From NCBI GenBank assembly GCA_973895155.1, contig OZ316895.1, forward strand, positions 3,100,001 to 3,164,000: a stretch of DNA of 64,000 bases, read 5' to 3'. Position 1 is the first letter of the stretch. The number at the start of each line of letters is the position of its first letter. Shown here piece after piece: positions 1-11,356 of this stretch. The stretch comes from Marsupella aquatica. Lineage: Eukaryota; Marchantiophyta. Position numbers and translations under genes: made by a program. Under the pieces are notes generated by a model. The model saw only the letters and a program-made list of their open reading frames with translations. It had not been told where the DNA came from and searched no databases.

Positions 1-23
1 TCTTTCTGTGTGTGCAATTTCAG

Positions 24-2804
24 AAGCATCGGGAGTATCGCGAGAGAATTCGCCACAACTACCAGGTTTGTTTTATGGAAGTTGTTCCCGGGTATTATGA
101 ATTCCGCAAAATGGAGTATCAGTTTCTGACCTTGTTTTGTCTCAGTTCTTGTTGTAAGAATTGAACCTCACTGGGCCCAGATATGTTCCTCAAACTTTCC
201 GATAATGGCGCCCTTAAGGTTGTTCATCGATTTCCAAAATATTCAGGGTTAGGTCGATCTTTGTGTTGTTGTGAGATCAATCAGTTGATTCTTGTGCAAC
301 CATCTATCACCGGTGGTTGCTTAGTTCCCGAGATTGTGTCTTCTGTGCAGCCCCTTCACGAGGAGCTCTACACTCTTGATCCAGACCGCTTTTTTGAGCG
401 GACCTTCCTGGATGCCGTGAAGGAAGGAACTGAGGAGGCTTTCCGAAAGATCCTAACAGAACACTCACCAGGAGTGTTCACTTTTAATATGCTTGACCCT
501 ATGTTCTGCTCTATGATGCTGGACGAGGTACGGTGGATCATTGTGAATACATTGGCCTTGGAATTAGGGTTTGGGAATTCTACTTCTGTATTCTGCTTCT
601 GTGATTAAAGCTCCCAGCGAGGCCAGGACGTCTCATTCAAGTTACATTTCATCCTCTTTGTGTATTCAAATCCGTCGTGGCATATCTCCAGTCTCAGTTT
701 ACCTTATGTGTCTACTCAATTCCAGCTGAACCTGCAGGAATATATTAGTAGCGTGGATCTAGACCTAGGGCTATCATTGCATTTCGCTTGTCTCCTAGTT
801 TGAGCCTTTTAAGTGCTGCCCCTTTGGTATGTATCTGCAATCACATTTATGCAATTACGATTTCAGGTCGAGCATTTTGAGAACTGGGCTCAGGAGGCTA
901 AAGTCAAGGTGATGAGGCCCAACACAATGAACAATTATGGAGCAGTCCTGGACGACATTGGCATGGAAGGAATGTTGAACGAGCTCATGACTAGCTTCAT
1001 CAATCCGATCGCAGCAGGTGTGGATTTAGTGGGCTTACTTCTATTTAGATCAATGCTATCAATTATTGTGGTCAATGTGATAAGATCATATAAAGTGTGC
1101 CTGACCGTGTTCGCTTGTTCTGGCAGTGCTTTTTGTGAACGTCGGTGGGTCAACTCTAGACACACATCATGGATTTGTAGTCGAGTATAGCATGGACCGC
1201 GATCTTGATCTTGGTGGGTACCTCTGAACTGTTTATCTGATGTGGAAAGATTTTACACCCTGAAATGGATACCTTGGAACGTTTTTCTCCGAGCGAGGTC
1301 GGAAACCAAAGTTTGAGGACAAGTCTTTAACACCATGAACAGAGTTCTAATTCAAATATGTTCTTGAGCAAGCTCTGAGCAATGAAATATAAGTCGAAGC
1401 GCATTCGATTTAGGGTTTCTGACCAGTTGCATCATTTTGCAGGTTTTCACGTGGATGATTCTGAGGTGACGTTGAACGTGTGTTTGGGAAAAGAATTCGA
1501 CGGGGGCGAGCTGTTTTTCAGAGGCGTGCGTTGCGATAAACATGTGAATGGGGAATCGCAGCCGGAGGTATGTAGCGCTTTTCAGCCCTCCGTCAATTTT
1601 GATTCTTTTTGTGAGTATGCCCACTCGACTGGAGCCATTGGAGCCGTACGAGCCCCGATTGAAGTCTAACTGACCCCATGAGTATACACACTTCTGTAGG
1701 CATTCGGGGATGATTCCATATAAATTGATTTTAGACTATGATGACAGATGGAAACCCTCGGCCAAGGTAAGTAGGACTAATTCAAAGTCCTCATGTCTGA
1801 TAACGGCCAGACAATTCAAGAGTGTGATGAAAAGATACTTGAATTGTCTGGCTGATTGAAGATGCAGAACTAATTCACATTGGCATTGTCATAGCTATCA
1901 TTGATCGATCAAATCATTCTAAAGCTGATCACCCTAGATTCTAATGCTAAACTGCTTCTCACTTGAACGAACAGCCTGATGGACTTACAGTGTTACCATA
2001 AATCCTGGACTTCTGCAACCCTACCTTTGATACACAACCGCGGAAATGAAATTGTCAGAGAGTTTGTACAATGTCAATCATTCACACCAGTTATCTGTTT
2101 GACTGACCAGAGTTTTGATCTCACTCCACTGACCGCTTCCTTTCTCTTAAGACTACCTACTTTAGCCGATTCTAAGGCCACCACTTAGGTCTGGAAGGAT
2201 TTTAATTGCTCCTTCTTCTTGTGATGTATGTATAGTTCAAAAAGTGCGTCAATCATATGGAAGGCACCACGGCTTGGAACGGCTCAGAGCGTCTAGCCCT
2301 TGTGTGACCGGTGTTCTTATCAATTGACGTCTCCTGATGTAAACTCGCGATTATGTTTCGTGTGCGTGCTCACGCAGGAGGTGCTCGAATACTCTCATGT
2401 TCCTGGACGTGCAATCCTACACGCTGGGCGCCATCGTCACGGTGCCAAGGCCATCACTGCCGGTCAACGAACGAATCTCATCCTTTGGTGTCGCAGGTGA
2501 GTTCTCCAACTGCTTGTCTGTGCGCTGCTAAGCAATTACTGTCGTCTAGTCGCTAAGTTTCTCAACACCCCAAAAGTTCGACGACAAATTGTTCGGTGTT
2601 TATCGCACGGACGTTTACGCCGAAGCCAAGGAATGGTTGGCGTGATAGTTTGACCCTACTTTCTCGTTGGTGGGGCGCAGCTCTGAGTTCCGAGAGCTCA
2701 AAAAGTATCAGCGCGATTTCTCAAGTTGGTGTGGTGAGTGCCTGATCAAGAAGAGAGAGCGACGACGTCGGTTATCAAATGCCAAGCGACAGCTTGCCTC
2801 ATGA
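24..2804 (+). CDS. 2-oxoglutarate/Fe(II)-dependent oxygenase (prolyl-4-hydroxylase-like fold), 5' end outside window
   Basis: Seven exons join in phase: 24-65, 351-527, 867-1017, 1127-1213, 1443-1567, 2378-2496 and 2681-2804 (TGA). This gives 274 residues; the N-terminus lies left of the window. The product matches the plant family that includes Arabidopsis At3g18210 (from memory). Visible hallmarks are an HVD Fe(II)-binding motif in exon 1443-1567, the GGELFFRG stretch after it, a distal RHRHGA histidine, and the GQRTNLILWCR segment whose Arg would hold 2-oxoglutarate. The tail is basic (KKRERRRR). Exons start after AG and end before GT. In the family these are cytosolic or nuclear hydroxylases of unknown substrate. 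The frame stays intact through all seven exons, so the gene looks functional. A broken copy of the third visible exon lies 10 kb downstream at 11.25 kb. Confidence 0.93.
1806..1852. repeat. Perfect 15-bp inverted repeat inside an oxygenase intron
   Basis: GCCAGACAATTCAAG at 1806-1820 is the exact reverse complement of 1838-1852, with a 17-nt loop. It lies in the intron between exons 1443-1567 and 2378-2496. It is too short for a typical plant miRNA precursor and may be the remnant of a small foldback. Confidence 0.8.
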
Positions 2805-4987
2805 ATATCGAGGCTTCCTCTCAAATGAGTAATTCCGCTGCGCTTCAAAAGCATCTGAGACAGACCTCTGAAAACGCCAAAAGGAGTCGAAAGGGCGGTT
2901 TTTGTTTTTCCTTTCTCCTCCTATTGCTTTGTACAGTGATTATTTTTTTCTGTATCAGATTTTAGGACACTGGAGCAGAACGACGAGACAACACTAATCG
3001 ATCAGCGCCATTAACGTAATATATGTTCAATATATACACCGCAGATTACAAATTCATTCCCGTAGAAGTAGACATAGCAGCAACCTGTCAAATCTCAATG
3101 TTACAGGTGTTTTGTAAAAGAGTGGGGCTGGCCCGCACATCAGCAGAAGCACAGTGCAGGGAATGGACAGAAGGTAGTGTAAAATGGGTAGAGAGTACAC
3201 ACGTCATGTTCTTGTGTCGACTGTAAGATCAAGCTTGAAAGCGCCTACACAAGCAGTCTCTTCAACATTGTACACAGGCAAACCAAAAAAAGTAAGTTTG
3301 TATCATTGTAGGGTTAGTTAGAATTGTCTCGCTTTGATATTGTGGGGAAGAGGTGGAGAAGGTAACTTCCAATTCAAGATCCTTTTGTCTCTCTTTCAAA
3401 TTATATCGAATGATGTGTATGTGTTGTAACCAGGAAGCCTCTGAATTAGACAACTGCCCTCTAATGAGAGTGGATGATCTTTCCTGGCTCTTTTTAAACT
3501 TTTGTACGTTTTTCTCGTGTTGTTTGCTCATTCTGCAATGTGGTTGCTTCGCAAATGTGAGAATGCGGATGACGTCAGAGTGGCAGTGATGTTTAGAGTT
3601 GGTCTCTGCAGCTCGGGTTCTTTGGTTTTTCCTTTAATCTATTGCTAGCAACTGTGAAATCTCAATACATAAATATCTGATAGAATGAGCTCAGAGATTT
3701 ACTCTACCAGGCACGTTTGAAGCTGGACTGACAGTAATTACCAATATTTTCTTGGCAAACGCCCAACATATGCTTTTCTGCATATATATTGTGATGATAT
3801 TGTCGAGCCTTAGTGTTCACCTTTCTGTCGACGATTGCACTATCTTCCAATTTTCTGCCAGGGGCAGGATGTTTGAGTTACATTACAATAGTCCAATGTG
3901 CCAAAATCCGGCAAGGAATTGATTCGAATCGTTTGGCATCCCGCTGGTATTCCATGCTTTCATCATTCCTTTATTTTCAGCTGAAATGCGCCTCCGCGTA
4001 ATTTAACCCAACTTCTGCAGCCGAATTGAACCCGTGTATTTTAATTTAGTACATGACATTCCTTCGAATCAATGCACGAAGTAGACGAACGGGGGACAAT
4101 TGCATCAGTTGCGATTTGTTTCTTCAGAATGTTTGGATTCCATCATGTATTTTTGCAAAACTGGATAATTGGATTGTATGATGTGTTTCTGCACTCGCAG
4201 AAGATGAGCACAAGCTCGATCCTTCACCAGAGGCTGTCATTGACGAGGACCACCAAGGGACATCAAGGGGCTGTCATAGACGAGCACTTGCATTTATGAC
4301 ACTGCCACTAAATCCGTATCTAAGCTGACTAAGCTGGTTTCCAGAAAGGGCTTTTTTTTAAACATGAGGGAGGTCAGTAACAGACTTTGCAACAAATAAC
4401 AGACTTTGCAACAATTGAATGTGCTGATCCGTGTACGGAGAATGGCTGACACTTCAAAGAATATTGGCTTGTCAGGTGATAGTAAATTTCATCTCTCAAC
4501 TCTTGGGCTGTGATCTCGGACCAACTTCCTCAAGAAGCACCCTCCACAGCATTCAGTCCAGTCCATGCATATAGTAATCATGACAGACCGGACATGGTTG
4601 CATGTGTAGCACACTACATCTGAATTCCCAAAGCCAAAACGTTTCAAAAGCCACATCCTGAAGTAGTCTGGACCACACCTATTTCTGACCCATACCATCA
4701 TTCAATCCTTAGCAAACACGCCGAGGCATAGTAAAAGTCAGCTAGATTGTCACATTTGAGGTGTCTAGTTTGTTGGCTCGTTTTTCGTGCCACTTACGCT
4801 TGACATGGAACTAGAACTGGAAAGGGTACTTATCCTGTACAGTATATCGGCTACGCATCTAATTTCAGTGGGATTTCACTTTAAGGACTGCTTGTCTTTG
4901 CCCCAAATATTCCTTACAGAAAGTTACATGGTGAAGTACACTGACGTTGCACTAGCATCCTAATCATTCTTTTACTTTCGGCGAAAA
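2805..4987. other. No gene recognised; oxygenase 3' UTR and AT-rich spacer
   Basis: After the oxygenase stop the sequence becomes AT-rich. Open frames are short on both strands, and none has conserved motifs or splice-linked partners. The first few hundred bases probably hold the 3' UTR of the upstream gene, but I could not pick a poly(A) site with confidence. Confidence 0.5.
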
Positions 4988-5143
4988 GGGATTGCAGTGC
5001 TCATTGCCACGAAAAGGCGGTACCATGCAAGTGCACCACGGAACTTAAGAAGCCTGAATTTGGTGACATAAAAAAGGGATTGCAGTGCTCATTGCCACGA
5101 AAAGGTGGTACCATGCAAATGCACCACGGAACTTAAGAAGCCC
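4988..5143. repeat. Two-copy direct repeat, 88-bp spacing
   Basis: A segment beginning GGGATTGCAGTGCTCATTGC at 4988 recurs at 5076 with only a few differences. Each copy runs through to CACGGAACTTAAGAAGCC. It is a local tandem duplication in non-coding DNA. Confidence 0.85.
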
Positions 5144-6842
5144 TTGACATAAAACAAAGACTTATAAACAACAAAAACTTATGAAAGTAAAATTAAAGTT
5201 TAACCACAGTAGACCCCCCAGATTCGTCCCTTGGACCACAATCTTTGAGCTCAAGATTCCTGTGGACCAAGAGTTTTGGACATCCAAAAAAAGTGACCAT
5301 TTATGTGACGGTAAGGTGATATTAGGGCCCCTCACAGTTTCGTAGTAAACATGATGACTCTTGGCCATAAACAAATGGCGCTTTCACTGGCCTTTACAAT
5401 GACTTTTTTTCACGAGCATCTAGAGTGACATGGCATATGACCAATCTTATGGAAAAATACTTTTGGATTTTAAATTTGGTAATCCGGAACTTTTCAGCTG
5501 GTAACCTTACTAGTAAGTAAGGTCCATCAATTTTTGAGGTTTGAGACCCCCCACAAGAAGTATTTCAGGCCATCCGTGTGCCTTAAAGTAGTCCACTTGA
5601 GGATCTTTCATAGGGTGTGGTCTATCGAGCTTCAGATTCTATGAAGTGAGAACAGGTAAAGAAACTCCAGAAAGACGGTTTGCATGACAGCCCCCTAAAC
5701 ATTTACAACAAGAAGAGCATCCCCACAGGTAGTGCTATCTACAACCTGGTGTCAGGGTCAATGGTGAGGCACTTGGTGTTCAGGGTCATCTTTGGCAGAT
5801 TGCACCCAGACCGCATCCCTACCAGTCGCAATGAGTGTTCATTGACAAGTTATAATCCATAGAAACAAGATTGGATGCTTGGTGTCATCCAGACACAGTT
5901 TGTCAAGATTGGGCAGGGGCCACTACTGCATGCCTGACTTGTCCATTTAGGTTTTAAATTTTCCACATGCGGGTGAGGATTGAAAATGAGCTTTAGCAAG
6001 TTCCTCTCACTAAAGTCGTTCTTGGCTGCAACAGATGGGGTTGCTCTAATAGGACCAGTGACTGCACCATTGCATCAAATTCACACCTACTACTTTCCTC
6101 CCACTTGGAATCTGAAGAATTGTGGGCTGACACGCTGTCCCTGGCCATCTACATGGACTGCACAAAGTGATAGCAAGTTTACTTCATCCAAAACAAAAAG
6201 GGTCGCAGTTTTTTGGATGCCTAATTCAAATGTGAGATCACCATCATAAAGGTGTTAGTAACTTTGACAAAAGTGTGGAGTAAGTAGTCAAGACATCAAG
6301 TTGCATTCTTCAAAATGCCCTCTGCTCAATGTAACATTGTCTGAACAACTCAGCAATGTTTCTTGGAAGAGAATGGAGCTTCTCTGAGAACCTAGAGAAT
6401 TTGCTAAGGATTTGCTCTAAGTCTTGTGACTCAAAGGTTACGGCATTTAGGCTAACCACAATTAGGGTCTTAGCTGAGGTAGGTTAGTCGTGTGTGACCT
6501 TGTATATATAGGGCTAGTGTAAGCCGCTGGTGTGTGATGTTTACTCATTGTAACGGAGCAACTTGAGGAAGAGGGAGAGCATGTGTGTCCGTCTACTCTT
6601 AAAGTAAAGCTTGAGTATTCGTGTGGACGTAGCCTTAGAGAAGAGTAGAACCATGTATAGATTGTGTTGACTACGTGCCCATGAAATGAGTAATGATTGG
6701 ATCGTCATGAAGGGAGACGTCATACTTCAACAGAATTGATTTACATAATTGCACCATACTTTGAAAGGCATGAGAGAACCTGATCATTCCTATAATGTAA
6801 TAGTAAAACGCTAGCTCAATACCTGTGCGTTGCACAAACAAA
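5144..6842. other. No gene recognised
   Basis: AT-rich sequence with only short open frames. The longest, about 90 codons near 5980-6249, has no recognisable motif and no supporting splice structure. Confidence 0.45.
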
Positions 6843-7122
6843 GTCATGTTGGCCAAGAGGTCGTGGAGAGAAAAGATGTCGTGTCGGCCAAGAGGTTGTG
6901 GAGAGAAAAGATGTCGTGTCGGCCAAGAGGTCGTTGAGAAAAAATATGGCATGTCGGCCAAGAAGTCGTTGAGAAAAAAGATGTCATGTCGGCCAAGATG
7001 TCGTCAAGAAAAACATTGTCATGTCAGCCAAGATGTCGTTGAGAAAAAAGATGTCATGTTGGCAAAGACATCATTGAGGGAAAAGATGTCGTGTCGGCCA
7101 AGAAATCGTTGAGGGAAAATAC
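6843..7122. repeat. Minisatellite, eight copies of a 35-bp unit
   Basis: Units start at 6843, 6878, 6913, 6948, 6983, 7018, 7053 and 7088, all in exact 35-bp register. The consensus begins GTCRTGTCGGCCAAGA and ends in an A-rich GAGAAAAAAGAT. Degenerate relatives continue to about 7390. Because 35 is not a multiple of three, the open frame across the array cycles through all three frames and is not a protein. Similar motifs of about 25 bp flank the array, near 6817 and 7119 (AATACCYGTGCRTTGYACAA). Confidence 0.92.
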
Positions 7123-7389
7123 CCGTGCATTGTACAAAAGATGTTGTTAAGAAAAAATATGTCGTATCGCTCAAGATGTTGTTATGGGAAAGATATCATG
7201 AAGTAAAAAAATGTCGCTAAGAAAAAAGAAGTCATTTTGCCAAAGATGTCATTATGTGAAACATGTTGATAAGAAAAAGATGTCATTTTGCCAAAGATAT
7301 TGTGAAGTAAAAGATGTTATAAGAAAAAAGGTGTTGTTTCACCCAAGTTGTCATTATGTGAAAGATATTATGAAGTAAAAAGTCAAGGA

Positions 7390-8695
7390 GAGAAGGAGGG
7401 AGCCTTTTTTTGTTTTGTTTTTTTACCCAAAATGCCCCTGCATTTGACTGGTGACCACTCTATACATTGGCGCAACGTTATATTATCGGTTTCAGGTTTA
7501 GGGTTTTCGGGTTTAGCAAAGATGACCATTCTGTCACTGTACTTTCAATCCCCCGCACGTTACATAAAAGATGTTGTTGAGAAATAGATCATGTGCAAAA
7601 GATATTGTTGAATAAATAAATAAAATTACTAAAATATACTATTGCACAAAAACTTTTGTTGAGTGAAAGATATCATTGTGCAAAATACTCTCTAAGGCAG
7701 CCACAAAAGTTCCTTTTTCTTTTTTTCATTTTTCTCCTTGCACAAAAAAATTCTTGAATAAAAAAGGTCATTGCACAAAGTACTGGCTATGACAACCACA
7801 AAAGTATAGCAAAATGAGAGGTGCCCCCCCCCCTCCCCCCAATTTTAAACCTTTTTCCTCTGACTTATGTTCCTTTTCCCCATTTCACCATCACTCCACT
7901 CGCTCGCAGCTCCCCCGCTCCCCACCCATGCGCGACTGGAGCCCTTCGAGGGGCTGCCCTACATTGAAGTGTGCCCCTTACCCGACACCTTGTCATCAAC
8001 ACCCGTGCCATGCATTTCACTATGTCTTTGGGCCTTATTACTTTTGTTTTTTGGCATTGAAAATGACAGTGCAAATGACTCTAAAAATCACCACAAATAT
8101 TAGAAGAATAATTTTTTATTGATCAAGTGACTAGAATATTAGCAATTAAACTCCTCTTACCACTATAATTATACAAAACTATGTTTGCACAAATATTGAG
8201 TATCTAAAATATTTACTTGCATGTGAGTATGTACAATACTTAAGTGCATGGATCATGGAGGGAGTATCCTCCTTGATCCTCGTGCATTGATACTTGTGCA
8301 TTGTATTAATTAGAGTCTTTCATTTTTTTGGGTGTGTGAGTGTGTGGTGTGATTATTTGGCTTGTCTTGGACAATTGTGTAACTTATTGTGTCACACTAA
8401 AGTCAATTCACACTTTGGCTTTATTACTTATCTTTGACCAGATTTTTTAATTTTTGTGTCCCATGACCACTCTAAAAAGTGGCGCAAGTGTGTATTATAG
8501 TTTAGGATGGAGACAAAGAAAATCAATAGTGGTGATATCTGAAGCCAGGTGAAAAGTGGGGCATAAGGTGCTATTTTGTCCTCTCGCACTTTGGGTGAGA
8601 GGGGAGGTTCAGGCCTGGCGGTAATGGTGCATCAAAAGCAGCAGTATGGTGTACTCTGCTACTTGGCAAGTACCCACAAGTTGAATAGGATATTC
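7390..8695. other. No gene; low-complexity AT-rich DNA with a poly(C) run
   Basis: Contains degenerate minisatellite remnants, A/T runs and a C-rich run near 7826-7840. No credible coding region was seen on either strand. Confidence 0.5.
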
Positions 8696-8699
8696 TTCG

Positions 8700-8900
8700 A
8701 CCACAACAAACCTTAATATTGTTTCTTGTATATCAATGAGTGTTGCTCCTACAATTCTACTTTTTGATGTTTTTCATACCACAACAAACCTGACCTGATT
8801 GTTCTTTTATATCAATGAGTGTTGCTCCTACAATGCTACTTTTTGATGTTTTTTATACCACAACAAACCTGATTCTTCTTTATATCAATGAGTGCTAGTG
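8700..8900. repeat. Tandem repeat, about 2.5 copies of a 78-79-bp unit
   Basis: Units start with ACCACAACAAACC at 8700, 8778 and 8857, and each contains TATATCAATGAGTG. The third copy is interrupted at about 8916 by a LINE tail, and its remainder (GCTGCTACTTTTTAATGT) resumes near 9100. Confidence 0.85.
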
Positions 8901-8915
8901 CTGTTAATTTTATTT

Positions 8916-9081
8916 GTTTCTTGAAAGGAACACTTTTATTATGTGAAAAGTAAACCCAGTAAACAAGGGGGAGTAACAGGCCAGATCAACATCCATCAAA
9001 AGGCCAAAAAACACCCAGAGACCTAACACATTCAGTTCCGATGGCAAAGGATAATAGGAGCAACTACTTTGTTTCTTTTTC
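8916..9081 (-). mobile_element. 5'-truncated LINE 3' end
   Basis: Read on the minus strand, this ends in ATAATAAAAGTGTTCCTTTCAAGAAA, close to the 3' terminus of the larger LINE at 28.9 kb (AATAAAATGTTCCTTTCAAG). A likely target-site duplication, AGTGCTGTT(A/C)ATT, flanks it. It sits inside the third copy of a tandem repeat and has no coding capacity. Confidence 0.75.
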
Positions 9082-9482
9082 AGTGCTGTTCATTCTAGGC
9101 TGCTACTTTTTAATGTACAGTCAGTCACCTTGACCCGAGGGTTGAGGTACTCGCCTGTGCAGTATGCATGTACAGCTCAGAGTATACCATCCCTTATACG
9201 CGGAACACAGTGTACCTTCCCTTAGACGAGGAATGCATTGCAGGACTATCTTGTCCTCAACTCACCTAGTCCTACAATAAAAACCCGGTCCCCACTTATT
9301 TTCTTCATAAGTATACATTATTTCTTGGGTTTAGTTTAATTTTTAAAAACAATTGTGTAAAAACATTGGTGATGTTTTAATCCAATTTTGAGAATTATAT
9401 AAAAAAAAATTAGAGTACTTCAACCAAATCTAAAAATTATTCCTCATACATATTCTATGAACTTAGAGGGTAAAAAATAGTT

Positions 9483-9790
9483 TTAAAAATAAAACATTTT
9501 CTTATTTTTTAGGGTGGGCCTAATATGGGGCCCCCTTGAAGCCAGGCCCTTGAGAGTAAAAAGCAAGAACAGCATCAATTGTCGAGTGCAGAATCGACCC
9601 TGAGTTCTATCCAAAGCGGAGGGAGCGAAATGATAATGCCTCTCCCTTCGATCAAGTTCTCTAGTTCTCAAGCCCAGTGACGCAGTAACTTGAGCACCAC
9701 GTGCACGAGCTTTACAGTAGATAGCAGGAGGTACCTTTACCGGGCCACCAGCAGGATGCACCGATGCAGTGAGGACTGTGCACCAACGTA
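9483..9790 (-). repeat. Possible retroelement tail or SINE-like sequence
   Basis: On the minus strand there is a GC-richer stretch with a weak B-box-like GGGTCGATTC, set in AT-rich DNA, and an open frame of about 90 codons without motifs. I saw no clear A box in the right place and no target-site duplication. It could equally be an LTR fragment. Confidence 0.25.
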
Positions 9791-10584
9791 TTTTTTAAAG
9801 TGCCAATTTTAGTCGAATTCCATCTCCAAAAAATGTTCCCCACTTTTGGTTAATATTAGCTAGCTTTTCTTAACACCATTAGCCACTCTTCCACCAAATC
9901 ATGGACCCCAGAATCTAATGGTCCTCCCCCAGAATCTAATGGTCCTCCTTAAATGTAGGGATATCTGATGGTCACAATTTGCTTAGGTGAAATCTGATAG
10001 AGAATATTCCTAGAAAATACTCCGTTAGAGAAGAAACATTCGCCCTGGCTAAAAATAAAAAACCTTTAAAAAATAAGCTGCTGTGCACATTATTTTACCG
10101 GACAGACATGCACTCTGTACGCAGAATTTATACACGGGCGCAGAATGATGTTCTGCCTGATGCAGATGTGCTGCCTGATGCTGTAGTGCTGGAATCCTGG
10201 GCCGCCTGAGCTACCGGTAGTAGTGGGCTCCGATGAGGTGTACCAGCTCAACACTCTCTGTCGCCCATTACTACAGTACAGGGCTACAGCGTGCTTTGCT
10301 ACCAACCAGCGGCAGAGTTCTTTTGTGCATTGAATTCGTTGAGACTATAATCAACAGACCAATGTGATCTATTACGAGATATTAATCGTCTCATCTCGCT
10401 TCATGTTGCTTACTGACTCACCGTGATCTATTACTTGAAATGAATCATCTCACCTCACCTCACGTCATGTTGTTTATTGACTGGATGAATGAAGGGAAGT
10501 GTTGAAACTTCAAAATCTGGACCCTGAATGCAAGAGTGGTGCATTGAACCTCGAGAAGACAAAACTGAGAGTTGTAAAAAATAC

Positions 10585-10610
10585 ACGAGAGAGAGAGAGA
10601 GAGAGAGAGT
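10585..10610. repeat. (GA)n microsatellite
   Basis: An uninterrupted run of about 24 bp of alternating G and A. The surrounding 9.8-11.2 kb shows no recognisable gene. Confidence 0.9.
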
Positions 10611-11250
10611 CCATTTGTGGTGGGAGTTTAACAAGAGTAGAAACTGGCCCAGGCAAAGACGACAAGATAGCAAAACCTGCTGATTCGTGCTTTGGAGTCC
10701 CTACGATCTTTGTTTAGAAGTAGATCTCAGTTGGCTGGCAGTGACCACCGACCATAGAGCCAGGTTCAGTGCCCATCAATATCCTCCTGAAATTAGGACT
10801 CTGTGGAAACAATTTACCATGTCACGTCAATTTACGATCATTCATGTGAAGTAGAGCAATTTCCGTAGTTTTGTCCTATCTTCGACATGCACATGCAATC
10901 GCCAGAAAGAGAACTTAAGATAGCATTAAAAAAAGGCTCAAAGTCACATGAAACGAGGCCTAAAGGGCGCAGCCCTAGAAGCTCCATTATAACTGAAAAG
11001 GAGTGCCCACTTTGGGCTACTGGAATTGCGTTCGTTTCGCATGAACTCTGTCATTTCATGTTTGACCAGATGGAGAAAGTACTTGCTCAGGCCCGTACGT
11101 TACGAACTCTGGCTATTTAGTTGAATGTACATAAGTTGTCCAATGCCCACCTGGACCTGATGGAGAGGGCACTCGCGTCTTGGTACTGTTGTGAGCGCTC
11201 CAAGCTTTTGCCCGGCCATCGGCCTGACTCATAAAGCTATGGACTTGACG

Positions 11251-11356
11251 TTTTCAGGTACTGCATTTTGAGAACTGGGATCAGGAGGCTAAAGTCAGGT
11301 GATGCGGCCCAAGATAGTGAAGAATTATGGAGCAGTGCTGGACAACATTGGCATGA
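11251..11356 (+). pseudogene. Broken duplicate of one exon of the 2OG oxygenase
   Basis: This 106-bp stretch aligns with 861-966, the third visible exon of the oxygenase, at roughly 90% identity by eye. It begins with the intronic TTTCAG acceptor, so it derives from a genomic segment and not from a spliced mRNA. A one-base deletion (AAGTCA-GGTGATG against AAGTCAAGGTGATG) breaks the frame. Similarity ends near GGCATG at 11356, and no other oxygenase exon was found nearby. Confidence 0.85.

Noticed and set aside
6843-7122. Possible CRISPR-like array (regular repeats)
   Set aside because: Contiguous tandem units without unique spacers, in plant nuclear DNA.
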